This document shows positions 1-9,881 of a DNA stretch of 64,000 nt, one piece after another. The notes under the pieces are model-generated. The model ran no database searches, was not told the origin of the DNA, and saw nothing but the letters and a program-made list of their open reading frames with translations. The translations under genes and the position numbers were made by a program. Position 1 is the stretch's first letter. Each line of letters opens with the position of its first letter. This DNA is from Sciurus carolinensis (Eukaryota > Chordata > Mammalia > Rodentia > Sciuridae): positions 69,829,440 through 69,893,439 of the forward strand of contig NC_062232.1 in assembly GCF_902686445.1 (NCBI RefSeq), written 5' to 3'.

Positions 1-2319
1 TATATTGGGTTCCCCTCCCCAAATGTGCAAATGGTGTATTTTCAAACCTCCTTATCTCTTTCCCAGAGACTGACTACCCAGAATTAATCCCCTGGCTTCC
101 TAGACAGAATAGAGTTTCTACAGACCCCGATAAAGGAACTTGGATAAGATCTCACTGTTCCTCTCTTTGTATAATTTGTTTCAGAAAATTATTGAGCTCC
201 TTCCTAATATATCTCCAACATTATCTCCAATGCTACTTTCATAGGTGGTAACACAACACCTCCCAGAAATGAACAGGGTCAAGCTGATTCAATTAGAAAA
301 CTGCCACAACCCACGCAGCATCAACAAAGGATTCTTGAGTAGGGACGACTGGAGATGGTAAAAGAAGGAAGAAACAGAGCCAAAGAAAACACAGAGACAT
401 TATCAAGTAAAGTTGTGACCAGGGGGCACACTGCACTCTGAGAGAGGAATAGTGACCCAGAACTAACTCCACAAGGTCTCATAATCAGGAAGTTAAACTA
501 TAGGGGCATTGTAAATTGTTTAAGGCTTGTGAGTTGTCAGAGACTTCCTTGTGCACTAAAATGTTACAGAGTTTATAACATTTTTTTGCAGCTATTCTAC
601 TGTTGCAGTACTAGGAACATTCTGCTGTACCCAGGAAACCCATTGTCCTGGAACATCCGATAACTGTTAGCATCAGAAGCCAGAGTCAAGACTTGCCTTT
701 GGCAAGAAATATTTCCCAGGATTGACCCTTGTCAATGCCAAAGGATCAGCCAATGACTGGGTCTCATCTGCTTTCCACAGAAAACCATCTTGTATACCAG
801 AGATGTTCAAAATGGGGTCACATTGCTGAGGGCAACTAATTCCAAATAGGCTACAGTCTCCCTTCATAGCTGCCCAGGAAATGTGAGAGATTGTGCTGTC
901 AAGGAGAGAAAATCAGGGGACATTTTGATTATAGGATAAAGGGATTTCAGAGGATCCCCTGACTTCTCTTCTTTATCTCACAGATGGAAAATCAGGTTTC
1001 TACCGCTCTGGAATGGTTCCAGAGGAATTGCACTAAGTGTGATCCCCAGATCTTAAGAAAGAAATATCTTGGCACCTGAGCTTGCATTAATTACCAACTG
1101 GGGGTTGGATAGAAATGGTCTGTGGAGGGAAACATAAACTATAACACAACCTTACCACTAGTCTTGTTTTTACAAGAAGAAAAAGAAATGGTCAAAAGTG
1201 CTCTCTATATAAACTTTTCACCTCTCATGCTCAAAACAGCAGCTTTCCTTGTTCCTTAGCTGCCTGTCTAATGTTCAACTGAAATATAAGCTACAGAGCA
1301 AGGACTGAAAGCTTTTGAGAACAGAGCAAAATTAGGTGTCATTTTAAATTCAAGCTCTGTGGGACATAAAAGACTGTTTCCTATTATATTCTGGGATTCT
1401 GCTCTCTCAGTAAGTTCCTTACACTCTGGTCTGATAAGGATGTGCCATGTACTCCTTTACTAGAGTAATTATGGATATGCCATTTTTCAAACACTCTGTC
1501 TTCTTCTGAGCTCAAGTTTTGTTTTGTTATTGTTTTGTTGTTGTTTCTGTTGTTTTGTGTGTGAATTCATCTTTGGTCTTGCACTAATTAGTCTTGTTTT
1601 GTCTAAGTGAAGTTTTTAGCCCTCTGTGTTTCCCCCCCCCTTTTTTTTTTCCTGATGTCTTTATTCAGAAATTAAGTATTCAAGGGTTAATTTTCAAATA
1701 CACTGGAAAAAGGATATAAGCACTTTATAGAGTGTCAAAGTTACAAAAGATTTATAAATAGTAAATCTCAAAAAGTTTGTGATTTAAGGTAGCAATAATC
1801 AGCACAGTTAAAGTCATTCAAGGTTTCTTCTTTAGGTTAACTTTTAATGGGTTAATATAGAACAAATCTAATTCTCTATGTTAAAAACAACAAAGGCTCC
1901 TTAAAACACTTCTCTGCTCTTTTTTAACAGGGGTTCATTTCATGCTTTAAATGTAAACCTTGATATCCTGATTCTGTGGCTTATTTTACAGCTGACATAA
2001 TTTGTTATTTTTTTCTTTTTTTTTTTTCTCTTTCTCTTTTCCCTTACCACCTCCCAAACCTTGGAGAATGCGAAAACAGAAAAGCCTGAGTTAAGACAAT
2101 AAGGAATGACCTTCAAGACAGATAAGATATAATGCTATCTCCCAGAACTAATACTAACACTAATTAAGCAAATGGGTAACTGTAAAATTATAGGCATTAA
2201 AGTAAAAACCCATTAATCCCACTTTAAGAACGGCAAAACTGGCCTGCAGAATGTTTAAAATCAAAATTTGGAGACTAAGACCAAGGAAGTAAAATGGCTA
2301 AGGAAGAACAAGCAATATT
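1..2319. other. Unclassified non-coding DNA
   Basis: No convincing gene or recognised repeat was found. The longest open frame is 64 codons on the minus strand (673-867) and looks like chance. Low-complexity tracts are visible: a TTTTG/TTG-rich run near 1,516-1,560, a C8-T10-like run at 1,632-1,650, and a T-rich run at 2,007-2,040. The stretch lies upstream of a probable retroviral polypurine tract and LTR, so part of it could be decayed retroviral interior, but no gag or pol motif could be read. Confidence 0.4.
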
Positions 2320-2942
2320 TTGGCCTTTGCCCTCAAAAGTCAGTCAGAACTCAGGAATCAACAGGACTTCTATAAGGGCCCTGCAACTCCAGTGAGTCTC
2401 CCATTTCCCCTTCAGGTTTATCAAGAAGACCCCAGAGAACAGAAAATCAACCAGTACATATTCTTCAAAGAGGAAGGCTATTGGAAAGGGAAATATCTCT
2501 AATGCTTTCATGGGAAACCATATGTGGTCAGCAAGACCCTGACTCATCGTGGCAGATGATACAATTGGTAGAGAGAAATTAAAGGCGCCAAGAGGCTTTT
2601 CAAAAGTTCCAAAGTGTGACCTCTGACTAATCTCAGTTAACTCTTAACAGCAGATAGATGAAAGGTCAATTTTGACCAACTTGATTTTATAAAACTGACA
2701 AAAAAGTATAAGCAAAGTAGAGTCACAGATGGACTTTTTAAAAAAAAGGCATTAGCTCTTTTAATTTAAATATGACCCTACATGCAGCTGCTTCCTGACT
2801 TCTACCAAGGCTCTTTAGATAGACTCTGGGCGAGGTAGCCCTGATTGCCACAGACAATGCCCACCCATCAGTTTGAAGAAGCCAAAGCAGTCATCAACCC
2901 TTTCCCCTAATACTAGTCAGGGACACCTATTCAGAGGGGGGA
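2320..2942 (+). other. Possible decayed endogenous retrovirus 3' interior
   Basis: This stretch sits directly upstream of a G-rich polypurine tract (2,932-2,942: AGAGGGGGGAT) and a probable LTR, where env and the 3' end of a provirus would be expected. A 60-codon plus-strand frame (2,320-2,502) is open, but I do not recognise the protein. The assignment rests on position rather than homology. Confidence 0.25.
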
Positions 2943-3420
2943 TTGAGGAAAGACGACCAGAATAATCCCCTAGGATAGAGCTTGTTTTTGTTTGGTTTTG
3001 ACTGCCTGACTTTAAGGCCCCACACATGCTTGGATGCCTATACATTCTGCTGTTGTCCCAGGTTTCCTTGACTACCCTAACATTAGCCCATCCCAAAGAG
3101 TTGTTTTAAATCCAAGTAATTCTTTGTTTTAAGGAAAAAGTACAGGACAAACTCAGGTTAATATACACATTAAATTATCCTATTATGGGAATAAGAAATT
3201 AAAATTTTATATTTTCAGTGGAGTCAAACAAAGAGCACAATCAAGGGAAACTCTCCAAAGAAAGGTCAGTTATCCATTGAAACAGTATAAAAACTCCTAG
3301 ATGGAGAGCCCTCCCATGCTGTGGGAGTTTTCCTTCCTTGATTCTAATAAATCTGGTACTGAATTTTAACTATCAATCATTTGCATATTTCATTCTTCAA
3401 ATGCATGAAACAAGAACCCT
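2943..3420 (+). mobile_element. Probable class I (gammaretrovirus-like) ERV LTR
   Basis: The segment begins TGAGGAAAGACG right after a polypurine tract, the arrangement at the 3' LTR of a provirus. It contains a TATA-like box (TATAAAAA, about 3,282-3,289), a short inverted repeat in the presumed R region (CTCCCA...TGGGAG, about 3,311-3,329) and an AATAAA signal at about 3,344, in LTR order U3-R-U5. The 3' boundary is uncertain because no clear target duplication was found. Class I is inferred from the tract and the TGA(A/G)-type start. Confidence 0.45.
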
Positions 3421-4852
3421 TCAGATCTTGGATGACTCTGCATACAATAGTTGCCATTTTTGCCATCATGTCTACTCTGCCTGTGAACCCATTAAGTAAT
3501 CACGTTACTGTGAAAAGAGGTTGACTGGTATTCACAGGATTTGTCATTCTATATACCAAATATCCTCTTCTAAAATGACTGTCACAGGGGTCATTAATTA
3601 TGTAGAAAGTGAATATCCTCAAAGAGGTTCATTCAATATTTCTTTGCTCCAGTTTATGTCACAAACTTTCTAACTTTTTTTATGTCACTCTTCAGCCAGC
3701 CAACTCTTTGTGCTGTACTTGGGAATCATCACAGATCCACATTCAGGTTTTATCTCTTTCTATGTACAGTGGACTTTTATATGAATCACTTCATTTCTTG
3801 ACTCCCAGTGGAATTCCCCTTCACCTCAGCTTTCTGGAGCACCTCTGACTGGGGCTCTAATGTAGTGGCCATAAAATTCACATTCATACTAGTATATCAA
3901 ATTTAAATCAGGATCATCTGTTTGCTTCCTTTAGTATCTAATAATAGAGACCCCTTCTTGAACCCATAGATATAAAGAAAAAAAAAAGAAACAAATAAAT
4001 ATCAAGGAAGTATGATATTTTAAAATGGAAATTAGTTAATTTAAAAATGGAAGCTGCTGTACATATGCAATTTTATGGATCAGATAACAGAATTTGTAAA
4101 TAGTTGTGTAGGAATGCCTAGTCACTTGGGATTCTCAGGATAAAGTGTTCAATTTCTTTTGGGAAAAATTAAGGCAGGAGCTGGCTATAAGTGAACACTC
4201 AATCTCCTGTTCTTGATAGCTTTTATCTATACTCTCTGAGGCATCTTTTCTTGCCCACCTGAATTGATTTCTTTATAAAAAGTTGGCCACATTAGCAGTT
4301 GAAAAGTTTTACTATGTTTAATATGCACTGTGCTGCCGTTAGAGGCAATGGATTATCTGTACGCATGGTAACATGCACAACTTCTAACAACATAATGTGT
4401 TTTGAAAAAAATGCAAGAAATAATAAAATATATAATATGATGCAATTTGCAATTTTCATGAATTAAAATATTTTTATTCAAAATTGATACTCATTTGGCA
4501 AGCACACATACAAAACTTTAGGAAATTGATACATTATAATGGGAGAAACACTAAATATGGAGAACAATGTTAAAATGAATTAAATAAATGGATAAATGAA
4601 AGAATGAATAGACAAATAAAATGAGAGACTTAGGCCAATGGAAAAGCAAATGTGCCTGAAACTGAAGTATAATATCAATTTAAGCCCATAGACTTATGGT
4701 GAGATTCTGTTTCAAAATTTTATTGTCACTTATGTAGATTGGAATGAATGAACATCATAAAGAATTAAGTATATTCAATCACACAATCAAAAGTTGTGAA
4801 TTTCTACTGCCATAAAACTTATAAATAAAGAGCTTCAACAATGTGATTTTGC
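3421..4852. other. AT-rich unclassified intergenic DNA
   Basis: There is no recognisable gene. A 79-codon plus-strand frame (3,609-3,848) has no familiar motif and is probably chance. The rest is AT-rich, with a short A-run near 3,979. I see no identifiable repeat. Confidence 0.4.
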
Positions 4853-4857
4853 AGTAC

Positions 4858-4889
<32 letters not shown>

Positions 4890-4912
4890 TGACTAGTACT
4901 AGTAGTGGAGAT
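4853..4912 (+). repeat. (TAG)n microsatellite
   Basis: About ten tandem TAG units (TAGTAGTAG...) followed by the degenerate run TATGACTAGTACTAGTAG. It abuts the 3' end of the reverse-oriented MEN SINE downstream, so it most likely grew from that element's tail. Confidence 0.9.
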
Positions 4913-5066
4913 TGAACCCAGGGACCCTGTACCAGTGAGCTACATCACCAGCCCTTTTCTTCAATTCTGCTAAGTTGCTAAGTCTGAACTTGAATGTGGT
5001 GATCCTCTGGCCTCAGTCTCCGGAGTCACTGGGATTACAGATGTGCACCAATGTGCCTGGTTGCTT
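4905..5066 (-). mobile_element. MEN-type SINE (ID + B1 dimer), reverse
   Basis: Read on the minus strand, a B1-like half (AGCCTCAGGAGACTG-like box, GGGATTACAG core visible at 5,030-5,039 as CTGGGATTACAG) is followed by an ID-like half whose B box appears here as GGAGATTGAACCC. A B1 monomer joined to an ID monomer is the known architecture of squirrel MEN SINEs. The element is diverged, and its tail has become the adjacent TAG microsatellite. Confidence 0.75.
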
Positions 5067-5229
5067 TGTTTTTCATCTCTGTTAGTGAATGATAATACTA
5101 TTTGCAGAATATGATTAATATGTATCAAATGATTAGGAAAGTTTAATTGCAATTATATTAATTTTCATACATGTATACATTACTCAACATTTATAGTATC
5201 TATTTCTAGTGATTAAAGCAATGTTTGGC

Positions 5230-6300
5230 ATTAAAAGATAATGTCATATAATAGAGCTTCAGACAGACACTAAGAGAAAAGAGAAGTACAGGCCAATATT
5301 CAGAATAGTACTAGAAAACCAAATTCAATAGCATGTTAAAATGTTCATCCATTATGTCTAAGTGGGATTTATTCTTGGGATGCAAGAATTGTCCAACTTA
5401 AAATGCATTAATCAATATAATATAAAATTGAATAGAATGAAGGAAAAAATTCACTTAAAAAATCTAACCAGATAAAAATACATTTGTGAGAATTCAGCAC
5501 CTTTCATGCTAAAAACACAGCATACTACAAAGAGAAGTAAATCATCTGAGCATAATAAAGGCCATTGTGTGAAAAAAAAAGAAAAAAATGTGACTAATAT
5601 CAGATACCATTGTGAGAAACTGAAAGATTTTTTTCTTTAATATCAGAAAAAAAATGCAAAGATGCACACTTCCATTCAACAAATTACCAGTAACCCACCA
5701 CTTCCAATCAATATAATACCAGTAATACTAATAAAAGCAAATAGCCACAAAAAGCAAAATACATGTATCAAAATTGAAAAGCAGTAATTATATTTGTTCA
5801 CTAATTTCTATACACAGAAATTTAAAATTTCACACACATACATATACACATGCATAAAAAACTCACAAAAACCTTTAGAAATTCAAACTCAGCAACATTG
5901 CAGGTCACAAAATCAACAAAGATCAATTGCATTTCTATATACTAACAATGTACAATTCAAAGAGGATTAATTATTTTATAACATCAAAAAATAATGAATT
6001 TGTATGAATTGATTTACGTTTACCAAGAAGAAAAATCTTGTGCATTGAAAACTTCAAAATATTTTTGAATGAAATTTTAAATTGATAAAAATATATACTA
6101 TGTTCATGAATTGGAAGGTATAATATTGTTAAAAGGCTTCTCCTACCTGATGTTATTTGCAGTTTCAACACAATATCTATAAAAATCTTTACAGAAAGAT
6201 ACTTGAAATTCCTATGAAGCACAAAGTATGTGGATCACCAAAGTAACCTTGAGAAATAAAAACAAACCTCAAGGCCACACATTTTCTAGTTTCAAAACAC
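5230..6300 (+). mobile_element. Old LINE-1 fragment, ORF2 reverse-transcriptase region
   Basis: The plus strand tracks the LINE-1 ORF2 order in decayed form: a 'ggccaatattcagaatagt' fingers segment, then 'tgggatttattcttgggatgcaag', then a palm region without open frames. Many stops and indels are present. It is the first piece of an old LINE-1 that resumes at 6,396, 7,455, 7,918 and 12,826. Confidence 0.65.
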
Positions 6301-6395
6301 TACATTAGATTGTGTACATGTATGACTATGTAACAAAAAATGACATCTTTATGTACAACTATAATGCGCCAATAAAAATATGAAAAAAAAAATAT
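6301..6395 (+). mobile_element. LINE-1 3'-tail-like insert
   Basis: This carries the squirrel LINE-1 3' terminal signature (TATGACTATG..., ACTATAATGCGCCAATAAAA) and a short A-rich tail. It interrupts the ORF2-like sequence on either side, so it is probably a severely 5'-truncated LINE-1 insertion. A similar tail occurs at 44,230-44,290. Confidence 0.5.
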
Positions 6396-6990
6396 AGCAA
6401 ACACAACCGCAGGATGCTGAAAAAACCAGACACATAGATCAGTATACTTGAATAGAGATCATAAAAGATACACACATGTATGTCAAATGACCTTCAATAA
6501 GTAACTAAGGTCATCATACAAGAGTCTCTTCCACAAATGACATTGGCAAAACTGTACATCCAAATACAAATTAATGAAACTAGACACTTACTTTCACTGA
6601 GTAAAAAACAACTCAACTTTCATTAAAGGTTTTAATAGATCTGAAACTCTAAAAGTACTAGAGAAAAATAAGAAAATGTTTGTTGGCATTATTTTAGTCA
6701 TAATTTCTTGGCTATGAAACAAAAAACACCGGCAATGAAAGCAAAAATAAATCAGATCATATTAAACCAAAAAAGTTTCTGCACAGAATGGAAAAAAAAT
6801 CAACAGAACGAAGGATCAACAAAAAAATGGTTAATAGATTGCAAATTGTATGTCTAATAATGGAGTAATACCCAAATGTATAAGGAAATCCTCCAATTCA
6901 AAAGCAAGATAGAAGTCACTTGACTGAAAAATGGACAAAGTCCTTGGTTCAAGATCTTAAGACATCAAGTTAAATTGCCTAAAGATATAT
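6396..6990 (+). mobile_element. Old LINE-1 fragment, ORF2 3' half
   Basis: Continues the old LINE-1 with the recognisable order 'gagatcataaaagatacac', 'ccttcaataagtaactaagg', and a 'cttctgcacagaatggaaa' equivalent (at about 6,776-6,793, read through mutations). It has no open frame. Confidence 0.65.
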
Positions 6991-7454
6991 AATTTATTTG
7001 TTCCAAGATGTTTCATATTAGCATAATGTATTATATCTTTTGATAATAACTTTTATACTTGGTAAGCATCTTTAATTTGTGTGAATTTTCATAAATGTAT
7101 TTGATTCTGATGGCAATTAGGCATCTGCATATATGCTATATAATTTTTAAGACATACATATAAATATATCTGTAGGCTAAAATTCAAAATTTGTACAGTA
7201 TAAAAAGATTATCATAATATGTCACAAAAGCAGCATTATTGCATCTTAAATCTTATTAAAAGTTGAATAAGAAACAAATTTAACATCAAGTTTGAGCAAA
7301 ATGATGATTTGGTCACTTTTGTTTAACACTTGTCATTGTTGCTATATATTTGTATCCTTAGCCAAGAGTATTATTCATATAAATACTGATTTTTAAATTT
7401 TCTAATATTATAAGATAGACAATAGTCAGTCTTTTCTTTCATTTCAATAAAGGC
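6991..7454. other. Unclassified AT-rich insert within an old LINE-1
   Basis: About 460 bases separate two consecutive stretches of the same LINE-1 ORF2. I see no family hallmark, open frame or clear terminal duplication. It may be an unrecognised old insertion or very decayed LINE-1. Confidence 0.35.
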
Positions 7455-7544
7455 AATAAATCTTAAAAACAAGAAAAATGAACAGTCATTTTATAAAAAA
7501 ATGCATAAAAATGGCCACAGGTATATGAAATAAGTTGGACATCA
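7455..7544 (+). mobile_element. Old LINE-1 fragment (ORF2, short piece)
   Basis: Carries the ORF2 run 'aatggccacaggtatatgaaa' in slightly mutated form. Its continuation, 'aaaaatgcaaatcaaaatc', is found only after the MLT1-type LTR, at 7,930. The LTR therefore interrupts the LINE-1. Confidence 0.65.
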
Positions 7545-7917
7545 CAAATAAATATACAATAAATATTTATGTCACCTCAAAATTCTTATGTTGTGATTAT
7601 AATTTTCATGGTAATGGTATTAGGATATAGGATATAGAACCTTTGGAAGGTTATGAGAGTTTTAGGGCTGAACTTTGATGAAAGGAATTAATTCCCTCAT
7701 AAAAGAAAACCCTGAAAGCTCCTCCATATTTTACTGTGTAAGGACAATGCAAGAAGGTAAAAACTGTGAACCAGGCACTGGGTCTTCATCAGACACCACC
7801 TTTGTTGTCAACTTGCTCTTGGATATTTCAGTTTAGAGAACTGTGAGAAATAAATTTCTTCTACTTATAAGCCATGCTGTTTACCAAATTTCACTATAGG
7901 ATCTCCAAAAGACTAAG
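7545..7917 (+). mobile_element. MLT1-type MaLR solo LTR
   Basis: MLT1 hallmarks are in order: CCTCAAAATTCTTATGTTG near the 5' end, GGTATTAGGATATAGG, CCCTCATAAAAGA, ACCAGGCACTGGGTCTTCAT, a GAACTGTGAGAAATAAATTT polyadenylation segment and TATAAGCCATGC near the 3' end. MLT1 is an ancient placental-mammal, non-autonomous LTR family. Here it lies inside an older LINE-1. Confidence 0.85.
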
Positions 7918-8311
7918 TCATTAATCTTCAGAAAAATGCAAATCAAAATCAAAATTAGATACCACCTTACATCTGTTAGACTGGTCATTATCAAACTAAA
8001 TGTATAAGAAATGTTGGCACCAATGTAGAGAAATTAGAATCATTAGACACTTTTGGTGGGAATGTATGATGGTGCAGTCACTAAGAAAAAAATGAAATAG
8101 AGGTTCCTAAATGAAACATTTCTTTTCTCATAAAATCCAGCAATCCAACTTATGGATATTCTTATCCAGAAGAATTCAAATCAATATCTCAAAGAGATAC
8201 TTTCATGTTCATTGTAGCATTATTTACACTAACCAAAAAGTAGAAAAATCTAAACGTTTATCAATATATGAATGAATAAACACAATTTTATTCACATAAA
8301 AACACAATGTA
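7918..8311 (+). mobile_element. Old LINE-1 fragment, ORF2 C-terminal region
   Basis: Shows the ORF2 3' landmarks 'atgcaaatcaaaatc', 'gataccaccttacatctgtt' and 'tttacactaaccaaaaagtag'. It breaks at 8,311 where the young LINE-1 inserted and resumes after it at 12,826. Confidence 0.8.
8298..8311 (+). repeat. Target-site duplication, 5' copy (young LINE-1)
   Basis: AAAAACACAATGTA matches AAAAACACATTGTA at 12,812-12,825 in 13 of 14 positions. This pair brackets the young LINE-1 and fixes its start at 8,312. Confidence 0.85.
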
Positions 8312-8320
8312 GGAGGTTTT

Positions 8321-8331
8321 CAAGATGGCGG
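8321..8331 (+). promoter_or_regulatory. YY1-like site at LINE-1 5' end
   Basis: CAAGATGGCGG begins ten bases into the element. A YY1 site at this position directs accurate start of LINE-1 transcription in primates. The same motif (CCAAGATGGCAG) occurs at 46,001-46,012 in the other LINE-1, so the element head is conserved. Function here is inferred. Confidence 0.6.
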
Positions 8332-8580
8332 ACTAGAGGACAGCTGCATTTCATGTTGCTCCAGGATGCAGGATTCAAAAGAGGAGATAACGAGAGACTT
8401 GGGACCAACTCAAAGTCGCCGGGTGAGTCTCTCCTGTTGGACAGGCGTCCTGGATGGGGCATTCCCCAGAACTCAGGGAACTTTGTGAAGTAGAGTTGCT
8501 CGGGGAGACACCCCTCCCCCCCGCTGGAGCGGTAAACACGGACAACTGGGATCATCGTAGAGGAGGCGGCTCAGCACAGT

Positions 8581-9260
8581 GCTTGGATTCGGAGCAACCA
8601 CTGGGGCTCTGGGCAGCTGCCTGAGGAGGAGCTGCGTGGCGAGCTGTTTGGACTCAGAGCGATCGCTTCTGAACACCGGGGGATTGCCCGGAGTAAGAGG
8701 AGAAACGCGGCGGGTCGCTTGGTCTAGGAGTGACTGCATCAGAGCTACAGGCAGTTGCCAGATGAGGACCTGCGTGGTGAGCTGTTTGGATTCAGAGCGA
8801 TCGCTTCTGAACACTGGGGGGTTGCCTGGAGGAAGAGGAGAAGCGCAGCAGGTGGCTTGGCCTAGGACTGACTGCATCAGAGCTACAGGCGGTTGCCAGA
8901 GGAAGAGGCAAGTGGTGAGTTGTTTGGACTCAAAGCAACTGCTCCTGAACACCGGTGGCCTGCCTGGAGGAGGAGCGCAGTGCGTCGCTTGGTCTCCGAG
9001 CAACTGCGCCTGAACACCCAGGGGGCTACCCCAAGGAGGAGGAGGAACAGGGCGGGTCACTTGGACTCGGAGTGACTGCCTAGGGCTACGGGCGGTTGGC
9101 GGGAGGAGGAGACGCGAAGTGAGTTGCTTGGACTCCTAGTGACTGCATCGGAACACTGGGCGGCTGTCTGGAGGAAGAGGTGTGTGGCGGGTCTCTGGGT
9201 CTCGGAGCTATTGTACAGGGCTCCAGGTGGCAGCTCAGAGGAGGGGCCGCATAGCCAGTC
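8581..9260 (+). repeat. GC-rich monomer array in LINE-1 5'UTR
   Basis: Ten diverged copies of a 65-72-bp unit begin with a G(C/T)TTGG(A/T)-like anchor at 8,581, 8,646, 8,717, 8,784, 8,855, 8,922, 8,987, 9,059, 9,126 and 9,193. Alternate units resemble each other more closely (GCGATCGCTTCTGAACAC at about 8,659 and 8,797; GACTGCATCAGAGCTACAGG at about 8,731 and 8,869). This gives a higher-order dimer of about 138 bp. It is rich in CpG and is probably the LINE-1 promoter. Confidence 0.85.
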
Positions 9261-9881
9261 GATTAGGTACAGAGCAGGGTCCCAGGAACTAGGCGGTTTC
9301 TTGGTGGAAGAGCTGCACAGAGACACGCCTAGGGGCGGAGTGAAGTTTCCAGGACTGTGGGCAGATTCTCTGAGGACAGGCAGCCTAAGGAGACTCATCT
9401 GCGAAGGGTGAGGCTTCCAGGCCCAGGAGTTAGGTCCAGGGCCCTGGGAACGTTGCAGAGGAAGACAGCCCAGCCCAGGTGGTAGTTGTAGATTGAGGAG
9501 AACCTCTAGGAGGGGAACTGACCAGCAAGACCACCCCACCAGGTGAGTCTTCCCCACTGGGTGAGGTTTTCCCACAAGGACGGTAAAACCAGAGACACAG
9601 GCAAAAACAGGCCTTGCCTCAGCCCGCAGCCTAGTTCCCCTTTGGAAGACCATTGGTCAACAAGTAGAGGCACCTCTGCCCACTAGCAGGGAATATACCC
9701 CACCTGAGGGTCACCAAACCTAGAGAGGCAGCTTCTTCATGGAGCTCCGCATTATCAACTTCCTCCAAGACTTCAGGCTACTGAAGGATAAGAGGGATAT
9801 ACTAGCAATCTTCAGGGACATTCTAAGTCGATAGAGGAAATCTGCAATATCTTAATGACCCACTGATTCCTGAACAAGGAA

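Noticed and set aside
8579..9013. 144-codon plus-strand gene
   Set aside because: It lies in the GC-rich monomer array and its repeats mirror the DNA repeats; no start context or family was recognised.
8581..9260. CRISPR-like or satellite array
   Set aside because: Units are diverged, have no unique spacers and lie inside the 5'UTR of a LINE-1 bounded by a target duplication.
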